From positions 6,510-70,509 of the forward strand of contig CAUWLL010000011.1 of assembly GCA_963559605.1 (NCBI GenBank): DNA of 64,000 bases. The letters run 5' to 3'. This DNA is from Dorea_D sp963559605. Its GTDB lineage: Bacteria > Bacillota > Clostridia > Lachnospirales > Lachnospiraceae. Under the pieces are notes generated by a model, which worked only from the letters and a program-made list of their open reading frames with translations, searched no databases and was not told the DNA's origin. The position numbers were made by a program, and so were the translations under genes. This document shows positions 51,781 through 61,515 of the stretch, in pieces; within the stretch, counting starts at the first letter, position 1, and each line of letters begins with the position of its first letter.

Positions 51781-53790
51781 ATGAGAATCGCATTGGCAGG
51801 AAATCCAAACAGTGGAAAAACAACATTGTATAATGCAATTACCGGAAGAAGTGAGCGTGTAGGGAATTGGGCTGGCGTTACGGTGGACAAAAAGGAACAT
51901 CCGGTGAAGAGATCCTTTTATAACGGGACAGAAGAATTGGTGGCAGTTGACCTTCCGGGGGCATATTCCATGTCGCCGTTTACTTCAGAAGAAAGTATCA
52001 CAAGTGGATATATCAGACAGGAAAAACCGGATGTCATTATTAATATTGTAGATGCCGTCAATTTAAGCAGGAGTTTATTTTTTACAACGCAGCTTTTAGA
52101 ACTGGGGATTCCTGTCATCGTAGCGCTTAATAAAAGTGACCTTACGGAGAAGAAAAAGACAGAGATCCATGCAGACCTGCTGGAGCAAAAACTGGGATGT
52201 CCGGTCGTCAAAACCAAGGCGGCCGTGGCAGGAGACGCCGGTTTAAAAGAATTGGTTGAAAAGGCAGCCGCGCTGAAAGACAGTAGTCAGAAAGCGCCGT
52301 ATATACAGAAAGATATTGATCTACAAAATAAAAGTGAGGTAGAAGCAGAGGACAGGGCGCGTTTTGACTTTGTGAATGACATTGTAAAAGAAGTGGAGAA
52401 ACGCAAAGTATTTACAAAAGATAAAAACAAACAGGATGCCATAGACGCGGTCATCACGCACAAGATCGTGGGGATTCCTGTGTTTGCACTGGTGATGTTT
52501 CTGGTATTTTACATTTCTCAGTCTACGGTAGGCACGTGGATTGCAGACTGGCTGGTGGGAAAAATTGAAACCTTTCAGTCGTGGGCAGGAACACTTTTGG
52601 AAAATGCAAATCCTTTCTTGCAGTCACTGCTTGTAGATGGTATCATCGGAGGTGTAGGAGCTGTCGTAGGATTTCTGCCTCTTGTGATGGTAATGTATTT
52701 CCTGATCGCGCTTTTGGAAGATTGCGGCTACATGGCTCGTGCCACAGTTGTGCTGGATCCGATCTTTAAGAGAGTTGGTCTTTCGGGCAAATCTGTTATT
52801 CCTATGATCATCGGCACGGGATGCGCGATTCCGGGTATTATGGCAAGCCGGACCATTCGAAATGAAAGAGAGAGAAGGACGACGGCGATGCTCACAAGTT
52901 TTATGCCGTGTGGGGCAAAGCTTCCGGTCATCGCGTTATTTGCGGGAGCATTCTTTACCGGTTCCGCATGGGTAGGTCCGATGATGTATTTTGTGGGAAT
53001 TGCGCTTATATTGGCAGGCGCGCTTCTTGTAAAAAAAATAACCGGATATAAATATAGAAAATCCTTTTTTATCATTGAACTTCCGGAATATAAGCTTCCA
53101 AGCTTAAAGCGGGCGGTTCTGTCTATGCTGGAGCGTGGGAAGGCATACATTGTTAAAGCGGGCACGATCATTCTTGTGTGTAATACGGTAGTACAGATCA
53201 TGCAGGCGTTTAACTGGCGGTTACAGCTTGTGGAAGAGGGAATGGAGCATACCTCGATCCTTGCTTCTATTGCCAATCCTTTCGCGGTTCTTCTTGTACC
53301 GGTGGGATTCGGAGCATGGCAGCTTGCGGCAGCAGCGATCACCGGTTTTATTGCAAAAGAAAATGTTGTGGGTACATTAGCTGTCGTATATGGGCTTACA
53401 AACTTTATTGATACAGAAGAACTCGCCCTTGTGGGAGGAAGCAATGAAGTAGCGGCTGTTATGGGGCTTACAAAAGCAGCGGCACTTGCTTATTTGATGT
53501 TTAATCTGTATACGCCGCCGTGTTTTGCGGCTCTTGGAGCAATGAATGCAGAGATGCAGAGCAGAAAGTGGTTGTTTGGAGGGATTGCGCTACAGCTTTG
53601 TGCCGGATATGTTATAGCGTTTGCGGTTTATCAGATTGGTACCTTTGTGACAACAGGCGCTTTTGGGGCAGGGGTTCTGCCGGGACTTGCGGCGGTTCTT
53701 CTTATGATCGCGGTATTAGTTTACATTATAAAGCGTTCGGAAAGTAAGTTTGAAGCAGAGTATCACATTCGTGCGGGAGCGAAAGTGTAA
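51781..53790 (+). CDS. feoB: Ferrous iron transporter FeoB
   Basis: A 669-residue Fe2+ importer. The cytoplasmic G domain has G1 GNPNSGKT (7-14), the G3 DLPGAYSM and G4 NKSD; the membrane part has GFLPLVMVMYFLIALLEDCGYMARA and PMIIGTGCAIPGIMASRT, both FeoB hallmarks with a Cys in the second. Length is typical. Starts behind CAGGAGGAAT and is part of feoA-feoB-Cys-rich peptide. Confidence 0.96.
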   Translation: MRIALAGNPNSGKTTLYNAITGRSERVGNWAGVTVDKKEHPVKRSFYNGTEELVAVDLPGAYSMSPFTSEESITSGYIRQEKPDVIINIVDAVNLSRSLFFTTQLLELGIPVIVALNKSDLTEKKKTEIHADLLEQKLGCPVVKTKAAVAGDAGLKELVEKAAALKDSSQKAPYIQKDIDLQNKSEVEAEDRARFDFVNDIVKEVEKRKVFTKDKNKQDAIDAVITHKIVGIPVFALVMFLVFYISQSTVGTWIADWLVGKIETFQSWAGTLLENANPFLQSLLVDGIIGGVGAVVGFLPLVMVMYFLIALLEDCGYMARATVVLDPIFKRVGLSGKSVIPMIIGTGCAIPGIMASRTIRNERERRTTAMLTSFMPCGAKLPVIALFAGAFFTGSAWVGPMMYFVGIALILAGALLVKKITGYKYRKSFFIIELPEYKLPSLKRAVLSMLERGKAYIVKAGTIILVCNTVVQIMQAFNWRLQLVEEGMEHTSILASIANPFAVLLVPVGFGAWQLAAAAITGFIAKENVVGTLAVVYGLTNFIDTEELALVGGSNEVAAVMGLTKAAALAYLMFNLYTPPCFAALGAMNAEMQSRKWLFGGIALQLCAGYVIAFAVYQIGTFVTTGAFGAGVLPGLAAVLLMIAVLVYIIKRSESKFEAEYHIRAGAKV

Positions 53791-53828
53791 AAGTGTTTAG
53801 AGAGATTGGAAAATAAGGAAGTGAAGGT

Positions 53829-54017
53829 ATGGCAGATATTATTGTTGTAAGTGTTCTCGTTGTGCTTGTAGGTGCGGCAACAGCGTATATTGTGAGGGCA
53901 AAGAAAAAAGGAGTCGCATGCATAGGATGTCCGTCGTGCGGCAGTTGTCCTCATAGCTGTGCAGGGAAAGGAGAGCATATGTGTTGCGGCGGTGGAAAGC
54001 AGAGAAAAGAGAAATAG
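53829..54017 (+). CDS. FeoB-associated Cys-rich membrane protein
   Basis: A 62-residue protein with one N-terminal helix (IIVVSVLVVLVGAATAYIV) and a Cys-rich tail (CIGCPSCGSCPHSCAG, then CCGGG). This is the small protein often found after FeoB in Firmicutes, taking the place of FeoC. It probably binds iron on the inner side or assists FeoB. Confidence 0.9.
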   Translation: MADIIVVSVLVVLVGAATAYIVRAKKKGVACIGCPSCGSCPHSCAGKGEHMCCGGGKQRKEK

Positions 54018-54037
54018 AAGTTTGAGGAGGAAAGAGT

Positions 54038-55495
54038 ATGTTGTATATAGGTATAGATTTGGGGACATCAGCGGTAAAATTACTGCTGATGAATGAGGAA
54101 GGAAAGATTGAAAAAATCGTATCCAAAGAGTATCTGTTATTCTTTCCTCACCCCGGATGGTCGGAACAGAAACCGGAGGACTGGTTTACACAATCTATGG
54201 AGGGGATTAAAGAACTGACTGCCGAGTGTGATAAAACACAGGTGGCGGGTATAAGTTTTGGAGGCCAGATGCACGGACTGGTGGCTTTGGATAAAGAGGA
54301 TCGTGTGATTCGCCCTGCCATTCTCTGGAATGACGGAAGAACAAACGAGGAGACAGACTATCTGAATCAGATGATCGGAAAGGAAAAACTGTCGGAGTAT
54401 ACGGCGAACATTGCATTTGCCGGGTTCACGGCACCGAAGATTCTCTGGATGAAAAAGAATGAGCCGGAGAATTTTGCGAAAATTGCGAAGATCATGCTGC
54501 CCAAAGATTATCTGGCGTATAAGTTATCGGGTACGTTCTGTACAGACGTGTCCGATGCGTCTGGAATGCTTTTGATGGATGTGAAAAATCGCCGCTGGTC
54601 TAAAGAGATGGTAGACATTTGCGGAATCACGGAGGATATGCTGCCGAAGCTGTATGAAAGCTATGAGGTGGTTGGAACGTTAAAAGGAGAAATTGCCCGG
54701 GAGCTGGGACTGCCTGAAACAGTGAAAGTAATAGCGGGAGCAGGAGATAATGCCGCAGCGGCAGTGGGAACGGGAACTGTAGGAGAGGGAAGGTGTAATA
54801 TTTCGCTCGGGACATCCGGGACAATCTTTATTTCCAGTCAGAAATTTGGCGTGGACGAGTATAATGCGTTACACTCCTTTGCTCATGCCGATGGATATTA
54901 CCATTTGATGGGCTGTATGTTGAGCGCTGCGTCTTGCAATAAATGGTGGAGTGAAGAAATCCTACAGACGAAAGACTTTGCGGCTGAGCAAGAAAATATT
55001 AATAAGCTGGGAGAGAATACTGTGTTTTATCTGCCGTATCTGATGGGAGAGCGATCTCCTCATAACAACCCGGCTGCAAGAGCGTTGTTTATCGGAATGT
55101 CCATGGATACAACAAGAGCAGATATGACACAGGCGGTATTGGAAGGCGTGGCCTTTGGTCTCAGAGATTCGCTGGAAGTGGCGAGAAACTTAGGTATCCA
55201 CATTGAGCGTACGAAAATCTGTGGCGGTGGCGCTAAAAGTCCGCTCTGGAAGAGGATTATTGCTAATGTCATGAATTTAAAAGTAGATGTTATTGAGAGT
55301 GAAGAAGGACCGGCTCTTGGTGGAGCTATGCTGGCAGCCGTAGGCTGCGGAGAATATCCGGATGTAAAGACAATCGCAGAGAAGATTGTGAAAGTGGTGG
55401 ATACCATTGAGCCGGAGGAAGAATTGGTTGCAAAGTACGAAGAACGCTATCAGGAATTCCGAAAGATTTATCCGACGGTAAAAGTGTTGTTTTAA
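54038..55495 (+). CDS. xylB: Xylulokinase (FGGY family)
   Basis: A 485-residue sugar kinase. GIDLGTSAVKLLLMNEEG is the N-terminal ATP-site strand; FPHPGWSEQKPEDW, GQMHGLVALD, ILWNDGRT and YLAYKLSGTFCTDVSDASGM are xylulokinase-type; GGGAKSPLWKRIIANV is the C-terminal family signature. It phosphorylates D-xylulose. No xylose isomerase or transporter lies near, and it follows the feo operon by 20 bases, an unusual setting. Confidence 0.9.
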   Translation: MLYIGIDLGTSAVKLLLMNEEGKIEKIVSKEYLLFFPHPGWSEQKPEDWFTQSMEGIKELTAECDKTQVAGISFGGQMHGLVALDKEDRVIRPAILWNDGRTNEETDYLNQMIGKEKLSEYTANIAFAGFTAPKILWMKKNEPENFAKIAKIMLPKDYLAYKLSGTFCTDVSDASGMLLMDVKNRRWSKEMVDICGITEDMLPKLYESYEVVGTLKGEIARELGLPETVKVIAGAGDNAAAAVGTGTVGEGRCNISLGTSGTIFISSQKFGVDEYNALHSFAHADGYYHLMGCMLSAASCNKWWSEEILQTKDFAAEQENINKLGENTVFYLPYLMGERSPHNNPAARALFIGMSMDTTRADMTQAVLEGVAFGLRDSLEVARNLGIHIERTKICGGGAKSPLWKRIIANVMNLKVDVIESEEGPALGGAMLAAVGCGEYPDVKTIAEKIVKVVDTIEPEEELVAKYEERYQEFRKIYPTVKVLF

Positions 55496-55514
55496 GGAAA
55501 CGGATCTTTCATTG

Positions 55515-56921
55515 CTATGATTTGGGCAGGGAGAAGATAAATTCCGTTCCGACGCCTTCGGTACTTACGACATTGATATTTTCACCGTGTGCTTGAATGA
55601 TTTCTTTCACAATAGCAAGTCCCAGACCGGTACCCTTTTTATCTTTTCCGCGAGAGAGGTCGGACTTATAAAAACGTTCCCAGATTTTGTTCAGAGCGCT
55701 TCTCGGTATTCCGATCCCGTAATCTTTGACGGAGGTATATACTTTGTCACCGCGGTTTGTAGTTTCTATTGTGATACAGGAGTCCTGATCGCTGAATTTA
55801 ATTGCATTGTCCAGCAGGTTATAGAGAACTTGCTGGATTTTTCTTTGGTCTGCGGTAACTTCTAATCGTTTTGAGGCAAAGAGCAGTTCAATAGATATTT
55901 TCCGCTGGGTACAGATGCCTTCAAAAGAAGCGGCTACATTTTTGATCATTTCATGGATGTCAAAAGAGGCTTTATTCAGCAACAAGTTTTTGGTGTCAAA
56001 TTCATTTAATGTAAGAAGATCGTGTGTCAAATCGGTAAGGCGCTCGGTTTCGAATAAAATGATCTTCAAGTATTTTTCCTGCATTTCCGGTGGAATCGTT
56101 CCGTCTGTCATGGCTTCTACATATCCCTTGATGGAGGTGAGGGGAGAGCGGAAATCGTGAGATACATTTGCTACGAATTTTTTCTGGTAATCTTCCATGT
56201 CCCGAAGCTGTGAGGACATATAATTTAGTGACGCAGAAAGATAACCCATCTCATCTTCGGTGTTGACGGGGATCTCATAATCCAAGTTTCCGGTGGCATA
56301 TTGTTTGGCTGCTTCTGTAATCTTTCTGAGCGGACGATATACAAAAAACTGGAAAGCCAGAAGTACAACGAAGGACAGAAGAAAGATGACAAATACAGTG
56401 ATATAGGCAATCCGCATGAAAATATGCTGTACTTGTTCAATATCATCCATACTTTTATGGATCAAAAGGTATCCTTTGGGAGTGTAGTCGTAGATTACGG
56501 GGGCGATTACCGTGAGGACATCTTGAGAAAAGTATCCGTGATAATCGCCGGATATATACTGGCTGCCGCCTGCTTCGGCGGGATTAAATCCTTCTATTTT
56601 ATGTGGGGCAGAAGGGAAATCTTCAGATTGTGCGGAGGTGATCAGATTGCCGCTTCTGTCCACAAACCATACGGCGGCATTCAAATGTGTCTCAATTCCC
56701 GACAACTGTGCATGGACGTTTCCGAGGGAAATATGCTTGGAAAAATATTGCGGCAGATAGTTGGTCGCCACCATGTTCGCTTCTTGATAGACAGAGGAGG
56801 CAATGTGTTTCTTCAAAGGCTCACTAATTAAGCCTGAGGTCAGTGTTGCGACGGTAAACAGGCTTAAAAATCCAAAAATAATATAAATAATAATGAATTT
56901 TAAATACAGTGTGCTTTTCAT
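55515..56921 (-). CDS. Sensor histidine kinase
   Basis: A 468-residue membrane kinase. A first helix (about 8-28), an extracellular sensor of some 140 residues, a second helix (~170-192), a HAMP linker (FVYRPLRKITEAAKQYATGNLDYEI), the phospho-accepting ANVSHDFRSPLTSIKGYVEAM and the ATPase boxes (NLLDNAIKFS, KDYGIGIP, GTGLGLAIVKEII). It follows the response regulator gene by 14 bases. The signal is unknown. Confidence 0.93.
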   Translation of the reverse strand: MKSTLYLKFIIIYIIFGFLSLFTVATLTSGLISEPLKKHIASSVYQEANMVATNYLPQYFSKHISLGNVHAQLSGIETHLNAAVWFVDRSGNLITSAQSEDFPSAPHKIEGFNPAEAGGSQYISGDYHGYFSQDVLTVIAPVIYDYTPKGYLLIHKSMDDIEQVQHIFMRIAYITVFVIFLLSFVVLLAFQFFVYRPLRKITEAAKQYATGNLDYEIPVNTEDEMGYLSASLNYMSSQLRDMEDYQKKFVANVSHDFRSPLTSIKGYVEAMTDGTIPPEMQEKYLKIILFETERLTDLTHDLLTLNEFDTKNLLLNKASFDIHEMIKNVAASFEGICTQRKISIELLFASKRLEVTADQRKIQQVLYNLLDNAIKFSDQDSCITIETTNRGDKVYTSVKDYGIGIPRSALNKIWERFYKSDLSRGKDKKGTGLGLAIVKEIIQAHGENINVVSTEGVGTEFIFSLPKS

Positions 56922-56935
56922 AGTGTTCCTCTGCT

Positions 56936-57640
56936 TTATTTTACCTCAAATTTATATCCGATACCCCAGACAGTACTAAGTCCCCAAGTTGCATGGTCTT
57001 TGATTTTTTCACGCAGACGCTTGATGTGTACGTCTACCGTTCTCGTATCACCGATATATTCATAGCCCCAGATCTGGTCTAAAAGTTGCTCCCTTGTAAA
57101 TACTTGATTTGGAGAAGCGGCAAGGAAATATAAAAGTTCTAGTTCTTTTGGGGGCATATCCACGTTTTTATCGTCTACAATTACAGAATAGTTTGTAAGA
57201 TTAATGGTAATTCCCGGATATTCCACACATTTTCCTTTGTCCTCACCATGACTTTCGGTTTTTGGGACTGCCTGGTAGCGGCGGAGCACTGCTTTTACCC
57301 GGGCAACCAGTTCCTTGGCATCAAAAGGTTTCATAATGTAATCGTCTGCACCGAGTTCAAGTCCCAATACTTTGTCGAACACTTCTCCTTTTGCAGAGAG
57401 CATGATGATCGGAACATTGGAACGGGTACGGATTTCCCGGCATACCTGATAACCGTCAATCCCCGGAAGCATCAGATCCAAAAGGATTAAGTTGGGCTGA
57501 CAGGTGTCAAAAGCGGTCAGAGCTTCTTCGCCATCATGTACCATCACGGTGTCAAAACACTCTTTTGTAAGATACAGTGAGATTAATTCTGCAATATTTT
57601 CATCGTCATCTACAATTAATATTTTTTGCTTGTTTACCAT
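56936..57640 (-). CDS. OmpR-family response regulator
   Basis: A 234-residue regulator: receiver domain with IVDDDENIAEL, LLDLMLPGIDGYQVC (phosphorylated Asp) and GADDYIMKPFD, then a winged-helix output domain ending in LSTVWGIGYKFEVK. ATG 57640 (MVNKQKILIVDDD) has GGAGAC at proper distance; ATG 57655 overlaps it. It pairs with the kinase that follows. Confidence 0.94.
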   Translation of the reverse strand: MVNKQKILIVDDDENIAELISLYLTKECFDTVMVHDGEEALTAFDTCQPNLILLDLMLPGIDGYQVCREIRTRSNVPIIMLSAKGEVFDKVLGLELGADDYIMKPFDAKELVARVKAVLRRYQAVPKTESHGEDKGKCVEYPGITINLTNYSVIVDDKNVDMPPKELELLYFLAASPNQVFTREQLLDQIWGYEYIGDTRTVDVHIKRLREKIKDHATWGLSTVWGIGYKFEVK

Positions 57641-57712
57641 AGTTGTTGTCTCCATGTCGCTGTTTTTTGTTTTGATTACACTGATTGTTCCGTGCTCTGC
57701 ACGCTCATGATC

Positions 57713-60088
57713 TTATTTGAGCTCTGCGATCGTCACGCCGGCATCGCCTTCGCCGAAGGCTCCGAGACGGAAGGACTTGACGTGCTTTTGTCTTTTTAAA
57801 TATTGGTGAATGCCGGTTCTTAAAGCTCCGGTACCTTTGCCGTGTACGATACGTACAGAACTAAGATGCGCAAGGCTTGCGTCATCCAGATATTTGTCCA
57901 GTTCGGCGATCGCCTCGTCGACGGTTTTTCCCAGCAGATTAATTTCCATGCCGACAGACAAAGATTTGTTCATTTTTAATTTTCCTTTTCCTGTCTGACG
58001 GGAGGTTTTCTGCAAGTAAGCCGGTTTTTCGTCAATAATCTCAAGGTCAGATATATTGACCTGAGAGCGTAAAATACCCATCTGGACAGTGAGATTGCCC
58101 TTTGCGTCGGGGTGGGATGCCACAGTTCCGTTAAGGTTCATACTGAGAACCTTGACAGACTCTCCGAGTTTAAAGTCAGAAGGCTTGTATGCTTTTTTCG
58201 GTTTTGCAGGTTCTTTCATCATGCCTGAGCGGGTGGTTTCCATCTTTTTGCGGAGACGCTCGCGTTCGCGTTCCATGTCGGCGGCAGAGATATTTTCTTT
58301 GCCAAATTTGTGGAAGTTTCGCATAGTTTCGTCGGCAGTTTCTTTTGCCTCTGCCAGAATGGCGTGGGCTTTTTCATTGGCTTGCCGCAGAATACGTTCT
58401 TTTTGTTCTTCCAGCTTTTTTTGTTTTTCCTGAGTTTCCTGCTTTAACCGCTCAATCTCCCGTTTGTAAGAGGCGATTGTTTCCTGTTCTTTTTCAATGG
58501 TACGACGACTGGTCTCCAGGTCTGTCAGAATATCTTCAAAGGATTCGTCCTGCTCGCTGAGTCTTGTCCGTGCGTCGTTGATAATATAATCGGGAAGCCC
58601 TAATTTCCCGGCGATGGCAAATGCATTACTCTTACCGGGGATACCGATCAACAAGTGATACGTAGGGCGAAGGGTTTCCACGTCAAACTCACAGGAAGCA
58701 TTTTCCACGCCGGGGGTTCCGAGAGCATATATTTTGAGCTCGCTGTAGTGAGTGGTTGCCATCGTTCGAATCCCTCGTCTATGCAGGTGGTTCAAAATAG
58801 AAATGGCAAGAGCAGCACCTTCGGTGGGGTCTGTTCCTGCTCCGAGCTCATCGAAGAGCACAAGGGATCGTTCATCTACTTGTTTTAAAAAGGATACAAT
58901 GTTTGTCATATGAGAGGAAAAGGTACTGAGACTTTGTTCAATACTTTGTTCGTCTCCAATATCTGCATACACTTCGGTAAATACGGCCAATTCACTTCGG
59001 TCGAGAGCCGGGATATGAAGTCCGGCCTGCCCCATCAGTGTAAATAGTCCGACGGTTTTTAAGGAAACGGTCTTACCTCCGGTGTTCGGTCCGGTGACAA
59101 TGAGGAGGTCGAAGGTATCCCCCAATGTCAGGGTGATCGGCACTACTTTCTTTTTATCCAGAAGAGGGTGACGTCCTTCTCGGATATGGACGCGTCCTTC
59201 TGTATTGAAAATCGGAAAGCTTGCGTTCATATCAATGGCAAGAGAGCCTTTTGCGAAAATGAAATCAAGCTCTCTGAGAACGGTAAAGTCTGTCTGTATA
59301 TCGGAAATGTACTCTGCCGCGTCTGCACTCAGGCGGGCAAGGATTACTTGAATTTCCTCCTGCTCTTTTCCGTATAATTCTTTTAAATCATTGTTCAGTT
59401 TTACAACCGTCATCGGTTCAATAAACAGCGTAGAACCGGTAGAGGACTGGTCGTGTATCATTCCGGGAACCTGACTTCTGTACTCTGCTTTTACAGGGAT
59501 ACAATAGCGGTCCCCGCGCATGGTGATAATGGGCTCCTGTAGATAGGTTCTGAGAGAGCCGTTTACCATACCGGAAAGAGTAGCGTGTACTTTATCGTTT
59601 ATCTGTCCCATAGATCGTCGGATGCGTTTGAGTTCTGCGCTTGCATCATCGCTGATCTCATTTTCTTCAATAATACATCTGCGAATCTCTGTAGAAAGTA
59701 CGGATACCGGACTTAATTCGGAAAAATATGGATCGAGACAGTCCTCACATTCATCGGCATTTTCATGTCGTCCGTAAGCTTTCACACGTCCGGCGGCTTC
59801 TAATAATTTGCAAATACGGAGAAGCTCGCCGCTTCCCAAAGCGCCTCCGATCTCCAGTCTCCGCAGAGAGTCGCTGACCGGATTGCACCCGTCAAAAGAC
59901 GGTCGCCCCTTTTTGACAATTCGGGTAAATGCAGCTTTTGTTTCCTCCTGGGCAGAACGGATAGCCGTTAAATCTGTCATTGGCTTTAAACGTCTGCATA
60001 ATTCTTTTCCACTGAAAGAAGAAGCATGTTCTGTTAATAGTTCTATGATTTTGTAATATTCTAATTTTGTTAAAGTTTTTTTATTCAT
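57713..60088 (-). CDS. mutS2: MutS2 ATPase/nuclease
   Basis: A 791-residue MutS2. ATG 60088 (MNKKTLTKLEYYKIIELL) follows AGGTGAG; a GTG three codons earlier overlaps that site. The ATPase has VTGPNTGGKTVSLKTVGLF and FDELGAGTDPTEGAALA; a long coiled coil (about 510-620) follows; the C-terminal Smr nuclease domain has INLLGKTVDEA and IVHGKGTGALR. MutS2 acts in suppression of recombination and in splitting collided ribosomes. There is no MutL partner nearby, as is usual. Confidence 0.96.
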   Translation of the reverse strand: MNKKTLTKLEYYKIIELLTEHASSFSGKELCRRLKPMTDLTAIRSAQEETKAAFTRIVKKGRPSFDGCNPVSDSLRRLEIGGALGSGELLRICKLLEAAGRVKAYGRHENADECEDCLDPYFSELSPVSVLSTEIRRCIIEENEISDDASAELKRIRRSMGQINDKVHATLSGMVNGSLRTYLQEPIITMRGDRYCIPVKAEYRSQVPGMIHDQSSTGSTLFIEPMTVVKLNNDLKELYGKEQEEIQVILARLSADAAEYISDIQTDFTVLRELDFIFAKGSLAIDMNASFPIFNTEGRVHIREGRHPLLDKKKVVPITLTLGDTFDLLIVTGPNTGGKTVSLKTVGLFTLMGQAGLHIPALDRSELAVFTEVYADIGDEQSIEQSLSTFSSHMTNIVSFLKQVDERSLVLFDELGAGTDPTEGAALAISILNHLHRRGIRTMATTHYSELKIYALGTPGVENASCEFDVETLRPTYHLLIGIPGKSNAFAIAGKLGLPDYIINDARTRLSEQDESFEDILTDLETSRRTIEKEQETIASYKREIERLKQETQEKQKKLEEQKERILRQANEKAHAILAEAKETADETMRNFHKFGKENISAADMERERERLRKKMETTRSGMMKEPAKPKKAYKPSDFKLGESVKVLSMNLNGTVASHPDAKGNLTVQMGILRSQVNISDLEIIDEKPAYLQKTSRQTGKGKLKMNKSLSVGMEINLLGKTVDEAIAELDKYLDDASLAHLSSVRIVHGKGTGALRTGIHQYLKRQKHVKSFRLGAFGEGDAGVTIAELK

Positions 60089-60143
60089 AATTCTCACCTA
60101 GACCTATTTTAACCTATTTGAGCTATAAAGAAAAGGATAAATA

Positions 60144-60172
60144 TTGAACATTTACAGGGGATACGGTATACT
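60144..60172 (+). promoter_or_regulatory. Promoter of the HtrA-like gene
   Basis: TTGAAC and TATACT with 17-base spacing, 34 bases upstream of the ATG at 60,206, whose ribosome site is AAAGGAGCG. Divergent from mutS2. Confidence 0.65.
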
Positions 60173-60205
60173 ATAAAAAGGATTGTAAAGGAGCGTGAAC
60201 CATTT

Positions 60206-61501
60206 ATGGAAGAGTATAAAGGTCCACAGGAAGAATCTGAGCACAAGGAAGAATATTCTTTTTTACAGGAAGTGATCAAGGATGAGGCGGGAAGTGCAAA
60301 GAAACTGAAAACAGGAATCCGTAGGATGATAGTCTTGGGGCTTGTTTTCGGAATTGTTTCCTGCGCTAGTTTTTATGCGTTTAAACCATGGATAGAAAAA
60401 GGACTCGCCCGGAACCCGAAAGAAGTTACAATCCCAAAAGAGGACGATAAAGAAGATAACGAGGAGAAAAAAGAAAGCGAAGCCGGAAATCATGCGACTG
60501 CGCAGTCTCAAAAGAAGCAGTCGGAAAAAGAAAATTACAGAAAGGTTATACGGACTTTAGATTCGTTTGCTCTGCGCAGAAAAAAGAGTATGGTGGAGCT
60601 TGTTGTTGTGCCTGCTAATGGTGTCTCAAAAAAGGAGGACTCTGAGCAGGAGAAATGTACAGCAGGTGTCATTGTTGCAGATAACGGTCAGGAACTTCTG
60701 ATCCTCGGGCAGACCATAGAGGTGACGGCGAAAGAGAAATTCCACGGAGTTTTTTTTGACGGAACGTCTGCTCCTGCGGAAGAAAAGATGACGGATAAAA
60801 ATCTGGGACTCACTGTATATGCCGTACAGCGGACGGATGTAAGAAGTGAGACGTTGGGGCAGTTAAAAGCGGCAGAGCTTGGAAGTTCCTACCGTTTAGA
60901 GCCTGGAGATGTGGTTATTCTGCTCGGAAAACCGTTTGGGAAGGATAATGCGGCAGGATACGGACTGGTTTCCTCCTGCGAACAGTTCGTGGAATGTGCA
61001 GACGGACAGTACCGGGTACTAGAGGTGGAATTAGCAGGTACGACGGGAGGAAGCGGTGTGGTATTTGACCGGGACGGAACCGTTGTGGGCGTTCTTGATC
61101 CTGCTGTGAAAAGCAGCGATGACAACGTATGTGTGGATGGCTATGCGATTTCTGATTTGAAAGACGTGATAGAGTTTATGTCCAACGGAGAAGGCGTACC
61201 GTATCTGGGGATCCATGGTGTTGACGTGACAGATGAGATGTCTGGAAAGCACGGAATCCCGGAGGGAGTGTATGTAAAAGCAGTGGAAGCGGGCTCTCCG
61301 GCTATGGAAGCGGGAATCCAGAGTGGGGATATTCTTACATATATGGATGATCTTCAGATAAGCAGCTATAAGATTTACCAAAATATGCTTATGAGTAATA
61401 AAGTGGGAAATAAGGTGAGTCTGAAAGGCTGCCGTCAAGGAGCTGAGAAAGATAACTATGTAGATATAGATTTCACAGTGACAGTAAAAACAAAAAAATA
61501 G
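60206..61501 (+). CDS. HtrA-like membrane protein with PDZ domain, apparently catalytically dead
   Basis: A 431-residue protein: cytoplasmic N-terminus, one helix (41-59), a charged low-complexity linker (70-110), a trypsin-like domain (~125-325) and a PDZ domain (~333-425, with YLGIHGVDVTDEM and GSPAMEAGIQSGDILTYM). It has the HtrA layout, but the triad positions look substituted: the His of TNxHV aligns with I171 (LILGQTIEV), the Asp with N199 (DKNLGLTVY) and the Ser of GNSGG with T280 (AGTTGGSG). It may be a scaffold or sensor rather than a protease. The alignment was done by eye. Confidence 0.85.
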   Translation: MEEYKGPQEESEHKEEYSFLQEVIKDEAGSAKKLKTGIRRMIVLGLVFGIVSCASFYAFKPWIEKGLARNPKEVTIPKEDDKEDNEEKKESEAGNHATAQSQKKQSEKENYRKVIRTLDSFALRRKKSMVELVVVPANGVSKKEDSEQEKCTAGVIVADNGQELLILGQTIEVTAKEKFHGVFFDGTSAPAEEKMTDKNLGLTVYAVQRTDVRSETLGQLKAAELGSSYRLEPGDVVILLGKPFGKDNAAGYGLVSSCEQFVECADGQYRVLEVELAGTTGGSGVVFDRDGTVVGVLDPAVKSSDDNVCVDGYAISDLKDVIEFMSNGEGVPYLGIHGVDVTDEMSGKHGIPEGVYVKAVEAGSPAMEAGIQSGDILTYMDDLQISSYKIYQNMLMSNKVGNKVSLKGCRQGAEKDNYVDIDFTVTVKTKK

Positions 61502-61515
61502 AAAGAGGCAGAAAA

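Noticed and set aside
52728..53444. A 238-codon minus-strand frame within feoB
   Set aside because: FeoB is certain on the + strand; the antisense frame has no recognisable motif or start signal.
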